This document shows positions 9,422 to 18,656 of a DNA stretch of 64,000 nt, piece after piece. The translations under genes and the position numbers were made by a program. Origin of the DNA: Gigaspora rosea (taxonomy: Eukaryota; Glomeromycota; Glomeromycetes; Diversisporales; Gigasporaceae). Location: contig QKWP01000054.1 in NCBI GenBank assembly GCA_003550325.1, forward strand, positions 518,200 to 582,199. Reading direction: 5' to 3'. The notes below the pieces were generated by a model, which worked only from the letters and a program-made list of their open reading frames with translations, had not been told where the DNA came from and did not search any database. Position 1 is the first letter of the stretch. Each line of letters opens with the position of its first letter.

Positions 9422-9866
9422 TTTTGAAGTAAAAAAAAATAATAAAAAAAAAATAATAAAAAAAAATAAAAAAATAAGGGAAAAACGGTCTAAATAATGA
9501 TCATAATGATCATAGTAATATGGTAATAGTCATTAGGTTATACTGGAAAATCATGTGTAATAATAAAGGAAAAGTTTTTCTAGTTAACACTTATGTTAAC
9601 TCTCTTTTTTCTAGGGCACCGAACTTAGTACCGTCGTCGTTTCTTGGAGTTCATAGACTTTTTCATAATAGTCAGTGTCAAAGTCTTTATCGTATATTCG
9701 TTACGGTGTCGTCGTTTTTAGGAGTCAATGTTTTCTTTTGCATTGTCGTTTGAACATTCGAATTCGTCATTTGTGCGGGTTTACGTTGTGGAGGTAAGTA
9801 CCGTTTTAGTAAGTTTATACTTTATTGTGCTTCGAAATTTTCAACCATGTAGTTCGTTTGGGAAGA

Positions 9867-10116
9867 TTGAAGATCAAGGCACCCAGTGATATCTTCGTGA
9901 TAATCACATCACATGATTAAGTGTTCGGCATACATTAAAGTTAGGTAATAGGTTAGTTTAAACTAATTTGTTTAGTGCTAGTAAGGGTTAGTGTTAGGGT
10001 TAGGTGATAGGTTAGTTTAGGCTAATTTGTTTAGTGCTAGTAAACAAATAACGTAGTTGCATGATTTTATGTGATGTGATTATCACGAAGATATCACTGG
10101 GTTTCTTGATCTTCAA
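9867..10116. mobile_element. MITE with about 48-bp terminal inverted repeats
   Basis: The ends TTGAAGATCAAG..ACCCAGTGATATCTTCGTGATAATC and their inverted copy match over about 48 bp (9867-9914 and 10069-10116). The 150-bp core holds two copies of GGTTAGTTTA..CTAATTTGTTTAGTGCTAGTAA and a GTTAGGG-type motif. No coding capacity. It lies inside the LTR element's interior. Confidence 0.7.
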
Positions 10117-11400
10117 GTGACCCGTTCGTTTTTTCGCTTAGGTCTCACTTCATCAGTTTGTCTCGGCTTTCTTGTGTTCGTTGGTCGTGCCATTTTATGG
10201 GGCTTGGTCTTTGTTGGTTTGAAGTCAGTCTTGTGTTTCTACGTAGGCGTTTGTGTGCTGAGTCTTCGATCTTTCACTTTTTGTTATCTCCGTTTCGTGG
10301 GTCTTGTCGTTAGTGGAGCTTTTGTCGGGTCTTTTGTAAAGTGATTGTCCTGGATTTTAAGTCCTGGTGTTTGGTAAGTTTCTGGTTGGGTTCTCCCTAC
10401 ATTCTGGGTGTCCTGGGTGCATCTTTTTCTTTGTTGAGGATTGTATTATTTGGTCAGAACTTTTCTTCTTAAGGTATTTCAGTTTAATTATTTCACTAAA
10501 CGTTGGATGCTTTCCTGGATTCGAATCCGCATTGGTTTGCTAATTCAATATAGCAATCAGGAATTCCTGGTCCAAATTTATAATCATTAAAAGGTCTTTG
10601 ACCAGTTGTTTTTGTGCTTGGTGTACTTGGGGTAGTCTTGATAAACTAATTTTGATTTTTCTGTCTCGTTGTCTTTGGGGCTTGAACCTAATTACTTTTC
10701 CGGTTCTGAAACTTGGCGCTAGACTTTTCTGATAATGTTGGAGTTACTTTTGAGTTCTGGTCAGCATTTCTGAGATAGAATTTCTGGAGGCTTGAGATAA
10801 GTAGGGTTTTTTTTTATTTTTTGTGTAATTTTTATATGTAGGTCTTCATCGGATCTTGTATTTCTTCGTTTGGATCTGTCTTGTTTTTTGGCTTTGTCGA
10901 CTTAGGTGGGCAAAATAGTGCCAAGAGTAATTGGGACCAGTGGCGTTGGAATATGTTTAGTGGAGTCCTTGGCTTGGATCTTGTTACTGGGATCTTGTCT
11001 TTCCTGTCGACAAGTACTAGAGTTTTTCTTCTGTGAATATATAAAAAAAATTTTATTAATTTTTTTTTGTGTTGTTATTTAAGTTGGAGGTCCTTGAGTA
11101 ACTTCTTGTTGTCAAGATTGGGTTACTTCTTGGATAGTCTTTCAGATGTTTGAGATAAGTCTTTCTGTTTTTTTTTTTTTAGAGTCTCTTTCTTGTTAAT
11201 ATTATTATTATTTATTTATTAACTAAAAGTTTTTTTTTTTGTGTAGGGCAAATCAATTTCGGCGGATCTAGAATGCAGGTATTTGGGGCTTGAAAATGTA
11301 GTGCTGCAGCGACGAATTGCTATGTCTTTGTACGTATTATATGTCGTTGATATTCAATTTGGTTTTTCTTGGAGGCACATTTTTCATCGTTGGTGCTGTG
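10117..11400. other. LTR-element interior with no recognised gene
   Basis: The stretch is T/G-rich on the plus strand, hence A-rich on the minus (coding) strand of the LTR element, with T/A runs. Short minus-strand open pieces exist (for example around 10905-10990, Pro/Thr rich) but none shows a family motif. The plus-strand frame at 10117-10344 is a translation of T-rich sequence and is rejected. Confidence 0.4.
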
Positions 11401-12362
11401 GGTTAACATGCAGTTTCATCAATTCATGAAGCAATTTCAGCTGAATGTACTTCATTGATAATTGCTAAGAATGGTTTTGTATTTTGGCTTGGTAATTTTG
11501 GTGTTAAAATTACACAAGATGGGATGGTTATTGACGATATTGGTCAGTTTGGATCCGCGATCATTTTCATTATTATATCTTTCCAAAGAGTTTTTTTTCA
11601 GGAATTTGTTGATATGGTTGTATATTGTTGACAATTTCATCATAGGCTTCGAATATGAAGCAAAAAATTTTGTAAACAAGTCTTCGAAGAAAGTTTCATT
11701 GGACCAGTCTTCAAGATCGAATGGTAGGCCAGGATTTTGAGCAATTCCCCATTTAATAACATGATTCCAAAATTTTACTTAATTCATTTTGTAACATATC
11801 AGCGGATCGGCATAGTTGGGTAAATCGACCAATTATGATCTAGAATTATCAAAAAAAATTTTGCTCAAAAATTTATTATAGAGCGAATTTACACAAAAAC
11901 GGCCTTTTTAACCAGCTTTGCATTTATAATTATATACGTAGAACATTATGAAATTCATGTTTAATTATAAGCCAAAAGTAGATTAAAAAGGCCATTTTTT
12001 TGAAAATTAGCATCTGAATTTACCCTTGATAGTTACCAACCCATCTTACAATGCCCAACCCATTCTAAAACACCTGAGTATTTCAACAAATGTAAAAGTA
12101 CTTCTTTCTACAGCTTAGCATAGCTCTTATATTGGATTTTTTTGGTTTTTTAACTTGTCTAGACATCGAAGAAGCCCTTTTGTTAGTTGTAACAAGTGCT
12201 TCATTTGTTAGTTTTTCAACGTCACTTAGGAGCAAATTTTCATGTAACAGTTTATTGAAAAAAGGCCCAATTATGCCAATCCGCTGATATGAATCATCTC
12301 GATTAATAAGTGATACTAATGCATTTTCTTGAAGCGAGAAAGTCTTTCTATATTTTTTATTC
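11400..12362 (-). pseudogene. BTB/BACK-TLD family gene fragment, split by a MITE
   Basis: Minus-strand pieces read in order: FSLQENALVSLINRDDSY (12340-12288, end of a BACK-domain helix); then, after the MITE at 11799-12287, VKFWNHVIKWGIAQNPGLPF with LEDWSN (about 11775-11690); then, one frame over, a piece containing IVNNIQPYQQIPEKKLFGKI (about 11630-11570). Last comes the start of a TLD-like domain with ILTPKLPSQNTKPFLAIINE and HSAEIAS (about 11510-11425), followed by a stop. FWNHVIKWGIAQNP and KLPS..PF..IIN..H..EIAS are hallmark strings of the Glomeromycotina BTB/BACK/TLD expansion. At least two frameshifts and the insertion make it non-functional. The N-terminal BTB is not visible. It was apparently captured by the LTR element or overrun by it. 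Confidence 0.65.
11799..12287. mobile_element. TA-flanked MITE with a coding remnant
   Basis: Terminal inverted repeats TCAGCGGATCGGCATA..TTGGG are flanked on both sides by TA (11797-11798 and 12288-12289), as in Tc1/mariner-type insertions. The insertion point lies inside the BACK-domain coding sequence. About 60 minus-strand codons run from the right end (YQRIGIIGPFFNKLLHENLL, then a Lys-rich tail with QVKKPKKSNIRAML). They look like the C-terminal tail of a lost transposase; that identity is inferred. Confidence 0.65.
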
Positions 12363-12880
12363 CAGGACTTCGATCACAGGTGCAGGTGGATTAAATTCAA
12401 AATCGGTTGTGTGAATTGGAATCGAGTCTTGAATATGGTATTCGGTTTCAGGTTCTTTGTTCCATTCATGCTGATGATTGAATTTTTATCATCTTTCATA
12501 CGAAGGTTGGAATTTAAAAATTTGGAGGGTCGAGATTTAGAACCATTGGTGAAGTTGGAATTCAGTTTTAGGGCAGGTTATGGGTTTTGAGTGAGTTAAT
12601 ATTCAGGTTATAAGAGATAGGTGTTTAGGATTAGATTTGGGTAGATAATGTATGTATATTTTAAATATATGTAAATAAAGATACTAATAAATAAAAGGAT
12701 ATAGTTAAAAAAAAATATAGAATATCAAGTGTATTAGAAACTGGGAATGGGGAATAGCACATAATGCTGTAAACTTCCTAATTTGTGGTTTTCAGCATCT
12801 GAACACCTTTTTGTATTTTGTTCATAGAATCCTCTAGGATCAAATATTTGGGTTTTTATCCAGTATTGGGGCAAATTAAA

Positions 12881-13907
12881 TCAGGTATAGTCATTAGATA
12901 TTTCTTGAAAATCTTCTAATAATTTTCCAGAGAAGTTACTAGCAGTATCTTGTATAGAATACCATTCAGATATTTCATTATCACTTAGTTTATCAACTTC
13001 ATCAGATTTTTGGAAATATAGAAGTGCTTTATGTTCTTTTTCCTTGGAGCTAGTTTCATTTTGGTAAGAACTATCAAGGACAGGATCTATATCAACAGAT
13101 TGAGGTTCTATAGTTTCAATTGGGCATGGGTTTATTATTTTCTCTTGATCATTTTTAATTGATCTCTTAAACTCTTTAACTTTTCTATTCCAATTTTCAA
13201 TAGCTTCATCAAGAGTTTTCCCATTTTGATCACAGGATTCTTTGGGCTTGATTTGTTCATTCAGACTATCATCCATATCCTTTGAATGCTGTTCAGGTGT
13301 TTCAAGATTATCCTTTTTAGTATCAGCTTCAACAGTTTTTAATTCTGATATCCAAGTGTCTAAATGTTTAAATAATTATCAATCATAGCTTCAAGGTTGA
13401 TTTCATTATTTTCTTTTGGGTCTTCTGAAATATAGTAAGAATCAAGGATTTTATCTACAGCTCATAGTCTGATTCTGGTAGGCAAGCTTTTGTAGTTGGT
13501 ATTATTGAGGAAGAGTTTTTCTGTGCTAGGACTGTAGTTAACTGAATATATGAAGGTAAGTATACAATATTTTCTTCCTTATAATTTGGTTTACAATCTG
13601 TTTTGACTTCAATTAATATTTTCTGAAAAATTTTTAACACTTTAGAAATTTGTCTTTCATCAAAAGTTTGATTTCCAAAGGTTTCATCAACAATTTCTTG
13701 GACTTCTAAAGCTTGTTCATCATTAAGTGTTGCATATAATCTTGCACATTCTTTTTCTAGTTCTTTTACTTTTAGGTTTTTATCAAGGGTCTCTTTTCTC
13801 TTGTTGTGTCTTTGAGTTTGTTTTCGATTTGTGGTTTGTTTTATATAGTATGTTTCTTCATACTTCCATTGATTTTTCATCACTTTTGGTGATTTCCAGT
13901 AGGACAT
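12881..13907 (-). pseudogene. Unknown gene in the gag position of the LTR element
   Basis: From ATG 13907 the frame gives 150 residues (MSYWKSPKVMKNQWKYEETY, a Lys-rich coiled coil, then LNDEQALEVQEIVDETFGNQ). A frameshift near 13455 leads to KILDSYYISEDPKENNEINL. A second near 13365 leads to HLDTWISELKTVEADTKK and then the 131-residue frame ending at 12881. In total about 340 codons of acidic, Glu/Lys/Ser-rich protein. One segment (EKEHKALLYFQKSDEVD) resembles half a Sel1 repeat. It is the first gene after the primer-binding site. No capsid, knuckle or protease motif is visible, so calling it gag would be a guess. Confidence 0.5.
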
Positions 13908-14061
13908 TTTTAGTATCTGTTAATATTATGCATTGTCACTTAATAGAAAAATGTTCCTGGAGTTCTTCTGATTCTAACAGGGTATGAATCGCAAAATTTA
14001 GGTCACTGGTTGTCGCGCAATGATTGATTTCGTTTTGTGTAAGGTGATCATAAAGAAACTT

Positions 14062-14410
14062 TTCTTTGCAGATCTTTAAAGAGAAAAATGCCGTCACTTC
14101 GATTTACGAATTCCATTGGGATTTTCGTCTTATGAGAAGCTTAGTAGAAAAGATGCAGAATTGTCCAAAGGGTATATCCACAAGATTTCAGATCAAACGG
14201 GTCTAAATTGCCAGACTTCACTTAGTGGAAATCGTTTCTTTCTTTACAAATCTTTAGAGAGAGAAAATGTCGTCATGAGGTTTTCTGGTTTAGAGTGGCG
14301 TTTTTGTCCTAAAATAAGCTTAGTAGAAAAGTTGTGGACTCTTTCATAGAGTATATAGTTAAAATTTTAGCTCAAACGGAGCAATATTGATTGACTTTTC
14401 CTAGTGGCAA
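14062..14410. repeat. Imperfect tandem duplication, unit about 176 bp
   Basis: The block starting TTCTTTGCAGATCTTTAAAG (14062) recurs as TTCTTTACAAATCTTTAGAG (14238). Later shared strings include AAGCTTAGTAGAAAAG and CTCAAACGG/TCAAACGGGTC, each about 176 bp apart. It lies close to the primer-binding-site end of the LTR element. The plus-strand frame at 14116-14349 is a by-product of it. Confidence 0.55.
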
Positions 14411-14473
14411 ACGTTCCACAAAGTCAACGTTTCAATTTTTATTTTTCCAAAATTCAGCACAGGTGGAGAAAGT

Positions 14474-14491
14474 ATCTCACAGTCACCACCA
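14474..14491 (-). promoter_or_regulatory. Primer-binding-site-like sequence
   Basis: Three bases inside the 5' LTR (minus orientation) the strand reads TGGTGGTGACTGTGAGAT. It starts with TGG, as expected for pairing with the CCA end of a tRNA. Which tRNA cannot be told without a search. Confidence 0.5.
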
Positions 14492-14494
14492 ATT

Positions 14495-15193
14495 TGTTAT
14501 CCTATATCCACTTCTTCAAAGATAGTAGGGTAACTAGAGTGATATTAGACAGTGAACACTTTGTGTAACCTCACTTTGTTACTGTGATATATCTAAGTCA
14601 GTATGGCGTTTTTAAGAAAACTTAACAAAGAAGATTTAAGGCAATTTGCAATTACAAAAAAGGCTACAATTAAAAGTATATGAGGATACTAATAACTGTT
14701 TAATTTATATAATAAATAAATGTATTTATTATTGAAAGAGTATGAAGACTCGATGTTGAACTTGGGGTCCACATCGGCTGCTTTTATACATTTTGATTTT
14801 TCACAAATGTAACGGTCTATATCTACTACATGTGTAATATATGCTATAACTATTATTAATAAAATATATAGTATATGTAATAGAAATGTAATATATGAAA
14901 TAAATAATATATGTATAATAAATGAAATATCTAGAATATATGCAATAAATATGACATCTGCTAGATCTGACAGATCTGACGACTTTCGCGCAGTAGATCG
15001 TCTAGCCAATCAAATTGCAGATCCTATATTGATTGTTAATTGGTTCCGATCTTATCATCCAGTGATCGTATTAGATGATCTATAGCTCGTTAGAACCGTC
15101 TCGATAAGCTGATTCGAATGGTGGTAGTTTCATTCAATTTGGATTGGTGGATCAAAAGTTATGGTCACTTTTGTGTTTTTCTATATGTCAACA
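14495..15193 (-). repeat. 5' LTR (minus orientation)
   Basis: Direct repeat of 8304-8982 with the same TGTT..ACA ends (TG..CA on either strand) and followed by the target duplication ATAT. It carries about 20 bp (14833-14852) missing from its partner. The minus-strand frame 14689-15009 lies within the LTR and is hydrophobic low-complexity sequence; I do not call it a gene. Confidence 0.8.
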
Positions 15194-15733
15194 ATATACT
15201 AGATGCATTTGTTCAAGATTTAGGGTTAGGGTGGGTCGGAATTATGTCTAACCCCGCTAGGGCATTATCATGATAGTGCCCACCAGCATTAAGCTTAATG
15301 CTGGCCGACCCAGGGTTAGGTTACCAAAATTAGACTTGTGTAATATTATACGACATTAGTGGCATGTAACCAAAAATTATTTTTGCAAAAACAATGTACT
15401 AAGCCTTTGTATAACATAAGTGCATATATTATTTTGAATTCTAAAAAAAGAATTCTTGTGTAACCATGGTGCGAATAGCAAAAATCCATGGTGCAAATAG
15501 TAATTCCCTTTTTAAAAATTACTAATAAATTTGATTTGATTTGATTTGATTAAATCAAATTCAAATCAAGAATTTATTTGATTCAATCAAATTCTGATAT
15601 TTGATTTGGGATTCGACTTTGAGAAACTCTAGATATAACTAATTATAGAATATGACAAATAAATGTTTGCTTTATAAACTATTTTAAATAATTAGTACCA
15701 AATCATTAAGATCAATATAGTAATTAATAAATG

Positions 15734-15954
15734 TCGAGGATGATGCTGAAATCGGATGATTCTAAAATTTTGATCTATTTTGATATGAAATTTTAAAATT
15801 TTTTTGAGGTGTTTTTTTCGTTTTTGTCTTATAAGGTTAGGGTAAGGTTTGGGTGTAGATTTGATATTTAAAGAGTATATGTGGATTTTAGCAAGGCTTA
15901 TAGTTTCAAATCGAGACCCCAAATTTCAGCATCATCCGATTTCAACATCATTCC
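15734..15954. mobile_element. Small MITE with about 22-bp inverted ends
   Basis: GATGATGCTGAAATCGGATG near 15736 is matched in inverted form near 15925-15954 (CATCCGATTTCAACATCAT). The right end also carries an extra inverted copy of the CAGCATCATCCGAT motif. The core is AT-rich with one GGTTAGGGTAAGG string and no gene. Confidence 0.55.
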
Positions 15955-16246
15955 CGGCAATAAATAATATTTTACTTACAGGTTTTTTATATAGGAAATA
16001 GAAATTTGTCACACCTGCGACATGTTGCACCCTGATTCTGACCAATCAAATTGCACGATTTTGTAGACAAAAAATTTTAAGTTTTAAAAATTAAAAATTT
16101 ACTAGTAAAATGTAAAAATAAATAAGCGATATCAAAGCATATAATATAAAATTTTATTCTGAACAACTTTTTCTAAGTCATAAAGATAGATTGTCTTAGT
16201 AAAAAAATAACGTTTTATAAGAAAAATCAAAAATTTTGATCGTTAG

Positions 16247-17420
16247 CACTAGTGCTCCTAGGTCCGGTCCGGGTCCGGTCCGGGATCAGACCAGACTCAG
16301 ACTCTAAATTTTACTAATTTCAGACTTCAGACCCGACTCAGACTCAACTATGAGTCCGGGCCGGGTCTGGTCCGAAGTCTGCAGACTGGTCTGAGTCCAA
16401 ATATAATTATATGTATTTTTTGGCGCTGAACAAGTTTACTTAGTGCATTTTGTAAGAATTAATTAGTAAAATTTTATGAATCATAAGATTTTATAGAATT
16501 TTATTAATAAAATTCTAAAAAATCTTATAATTCGCAAATTTTTATTAATTAATTCTAACAAAATGCACTAAGTAAACTTGTTCAGCACCTAAAAATGCAT
16601 TAAATCGGCAGGGTTGTTTTTATTTTACTTGAAATTTGGAGAAAAGATGCATAATTTTGGATTTTTGATCAAAAAAGTCAAATTTAAGCATCTTTTCTCC
16701 AAATTTCAAGTAAAATAAAAACAACCCTGCCGATTTAATGTATTTTTAGGTGCTGAACAAGTTTACTTAGTGCATTTTGTTAGAATTAATTAATAAAAAT
16801 TTGTGAATTATAAGATTTTATAGAATTTTATTAATAAAATTCTATAAAATCTTATGATTCACAAAATTTTACTAATTAATTCTAACAAAATGCACTAAGT
16901 AAACTTGTTCAGCACCTAAAAATACATTAAATCGGCAGGGTTGTTTTTATTTTACTTGAAATTTGGAGAAAAGATGCTTAAATTTGACTTTTTTGATCAA
17001 AAATCCAAAATTATGCATCTTTTCTCCAAATTTCAAGTAAAATAAAAACAACCCTGCCGATTTAATGTATTTTTAGGTGCTGAACAAGTTTACTTAGTGC
17101 ATTTTGTTAGAATTAATTAATAAAAATTTGTGAATTATAAGATTTTATAGAATTTTATTAATAAAATTCTATAAAATCTATGATTCATAAAATTTTGCTA
17201 ATTAATTCTTACAAAATGCACTAAGTAAACTTGTTCAGCGCCAAAAAATACATATAATTATATTCAGACTCAGACCAGTCTGCAGACATCGGACCAGACC
17301 CAGACCAGACTCAGACTTTACTATAAAGTCTGAATATAAAAGTCTGAGTCCGGTCCGAAAATCAGACCAGACTCAGACTTGACTAAAGTCTGGTTCGAGT
17401 CCGGTCCGTAGGAGCACTAG
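16247..17420. repeat. Palindrome of palindromes: alternating hairpins A-B-A-B-A
   Basis: Inverted ends carry TAGTGCTCC..GGTCCGG on the left and CCGGTCCGTAGGAGCACTAG on the right, next to clusters of CAGACTCAGAC/GGTCCGG repeats (16256-16400, 17262-17412). Between them, hairpin A (GGTGCTGAACAAGTTTACTT and its inverse, about 160 bp; 16430-16590, 16748-16917, 17076-17241) alternates with hairpin B (ATTAAATCGGCAGGGTTG and its inverse, about 143 bp; 16597-16740, 16925-17067). The loop of B2 is the inverse of B1, so the whole region is one palindrome centred near 16833. Confidence 0.8.
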
Positions 17421-17568
17421 TTAGTACATATAAAACTTTTTTTTACTAATATAATCTATATTAACGTTTAAGTATTATATGTAAAATTTTACGTGTAACA
17501 ACCTTTTCTAAGTGAAATCAGTAGATTATTTTAGTAAAAAAAGTTTTATATGTGCTAACTTAGGAAAT
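17418..17568. repeat. Extra 150-bp foldback in the right arm
   Basis: GTTAGTACATATAAAACTTT at 17419 and its inverse AAAGTTTTATATGTGCTAAC near 17566 bound a segment absent from the left arm of the 1.8-kb palindrome. It explains why the two arms are not centred alike. A related string, AGTAAAAAAAAGTTTTATAT, occurs at 63731, beside TGCTGAACAACTTTACTTA. Confidence 0.5.
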
Positions 17569-17825
17569 TTTTGATTTTTCTTATAAAATATTTTTTTTAC
17601 TAAAACAACCTATCATTATGACTTAGAAAAGTTGTTCAGAATAAAATTTTACGTTATATAACATGCTATTTTATATATATTTTACACTTTATTAAGTAAA
17701 ATTTTAAATTTTTAAAAAATAAATTTTTTTGCCTATAAAATCGTGCGATTTGATTGGTTGAAGCAGGGGGTGCGACATGTCGCGGGTGCGACAAATTTAT
17801 TTTCCCTTTTATATATTACTTATAT

Positions 17826-18359
17826 GGGGCATCCAGAAATAACGTTATACAAAAGGGAGGAGGAGCCTGACAAAATATAACGTTTTTCCTCTTAAGTAGA
17901 GAGGGGTCAAAAAAATATAACACAATTTTTTTAGAAAAAATCGCTAAAAACTGATTCAGTGGTCCAAATTTAATAATTTTGGTACCATTCGATTCGTCTC
18001 AGTGAGAGGAGTCGAATGGTACTAATTTCATTTCATTTGGATCACCGGATCAAAAGTTATTGGCCAAATACTATTGGTTATTATGTTTTCTTATAAAATA
18101 ACTAAAAATCAATAGTTTTTTGTGAATAACTATTGATCCAGTAATCCAAATAAAATGATTTTGGTATTATTGGATTCGTCTCACAAGGTGAATCGAATGA
18201 TACCTAAATCTTACAAATCGGATCACTGTGTTGCAATATATTCAAATTTTGGTAAAATTTTATATATAAACATACGGATTTTGAAAAATTTTTTTATATA
18301 GTAGAGGGGGGTCAAGTGCTACTATGAGGGGGTACATAACGTTATTTATGGATGCCCCA
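17826..18359. mobile_element. MITE with TGGGGCATCCA ends, copy 1
   Basis: Inverted ends TGGGGCATCCAGAAATAACG and CGTTATTTATGGATGCCCCA enclose 530 bp. Two internal palindromic modules built on ACCATTCGATTCGTCTCA..GGAGTCGAATGGTA are visible near 17985 and 18165. A second copy of the family is at 55950-56472. No coding frame. Confidence 0.75.
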
Positions 18360-18451
18360 TATCGTATCTAATATTAATATTAGCGTTGGGCATATAGCGG
18401 TCAACCAAAAATTTGCTAGTCAAATTGGTCTGGTCAAATTGGTTAAGTCTA

Positions 18452-18472
18452 TTATATAAATATTATATATAT
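18452..18472. repeat. LINE target-site duplication, 3' side
   Basis: Twenty-one bases starting TTATATAAATATTA are repeated exactly at 24565-24585, on the other side of the LINE. A duplication of this length is the mark of target-primed reverse transcription. The run is AT-rich, so chance contributes, but the exact match and position are convincing. Confidence 0.8.
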
Positions 18473-18656
18473 ATTTTTTTTTTTGGTGTTAAGGTGAGGT
18501 TTTGCCTTTATCTTTATTAATAAAATGTGTAAGATTCCTCATGGGGTTTCTTAAATTACAATTATTAAATATACAAGAATTAAGACTCAGACTATAGATA
18601 GAAGTTTCTAGCTAATTTATCTGCAACCTAAACCTACTAGAGTGGTTAAAACTCAC

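Larger units (their letters stand above)
8304..15193 (-). mobile_element. LTR retrotransposon without recognisable pol
   Basis: Two direct repeats of about 680-700 bp (8304-8982 and 14495-15193) begin TGTT and end ACA, and are flanked by a 4-bp duplication ATAT (8300-8303 and 15194-15197). Orientation is minus. Next to the right LTR, the minus strand reads a primer-binding-site-like TGGTGGTGACTGTGAG three bases inside. Next to the left LTR it reads a purine-rich CCGGGAGAA immediately before TGTTGACATATAG. The 5.5-kb interior holds an unknown gene in the gag position (12881-13907), an unknown 134-residue frame (9017-9421) and a captured BTB/BACK-TLD fragment, all minus strand. No RT, integrase or protease motif was found, so it resembles a large non-autonomous (LARD-like) element. 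LTR similarity looks high by eye, implying fairly recent insertion. Confidence 0.75.
7379..15632. mobile_element. TIR element with 6-bp target duplication, split by an LTR retrotransposon
   Basis: The outer ends are inverted: CTAGAGTTCTGC at 7379 and its counterpart ending GAGAAACTCTAG at 15632. They are flanked by ATATAA at 7373-7378 and 15633-15638, a 6-bp target duplication. The arms match in inverted orientation over about 8020-8290 and 15205-15510, sharing for example GGTCGGCCAGTATTAAGCTT-like and TTTGGTTACA-type blocks, with AAATTTGA-rich ends. No transposase is seen, so it was non-autonomous. The LTR element at 8304-15193 sits inside it, and a small foldback (7539-7998) lengthens the left arm. 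The same end sequence and a 6-bp duplication occur in the small element at 28892-29172. Confidence 0.7.
15995..17812. mobile_element. 1.8-kb nested palindromic element
   Basis: The outer inverted arms match over about 250 bp: left AAATTTGTCACACCTGCGAC, then CACGATTTTGTAGACAAAAA; right, inverted, CGACAAATTT with GGGTGCGACATGTCGC and CGTGCGATTTGATTGG. Inside lies a second palindrome (16247-17420), so at least two insertions or a palindrome that grew are stacked. No coding frame. The outer end is GC-richer than the flanks. Confidence 0.7.

Noticed and set aside
11410-11640. Plus-strand frame reading HAVSSIHEAISAECTSLI and on
   Set aside because: The minus strand here reads BACK and TLD motifs, so the plus frame is antisense.
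8609-15009. Minus-strand hydrophobic frames beginning MARRST.. at 8609-8797 and 14689-15009
   Set aside because: Both lie within the LTRs and are duplicated only because LTRs are; composition is AT-repeat derived and the lengths differ.
7379-15632. Treating the 680-bp direct repeats and the outer inverted repeats as one element
   Set aside because: The direct repeats have TG..CA ends and their own ATAT duplication, and the inverted arms match outside them, so two nested elements explain the data better.
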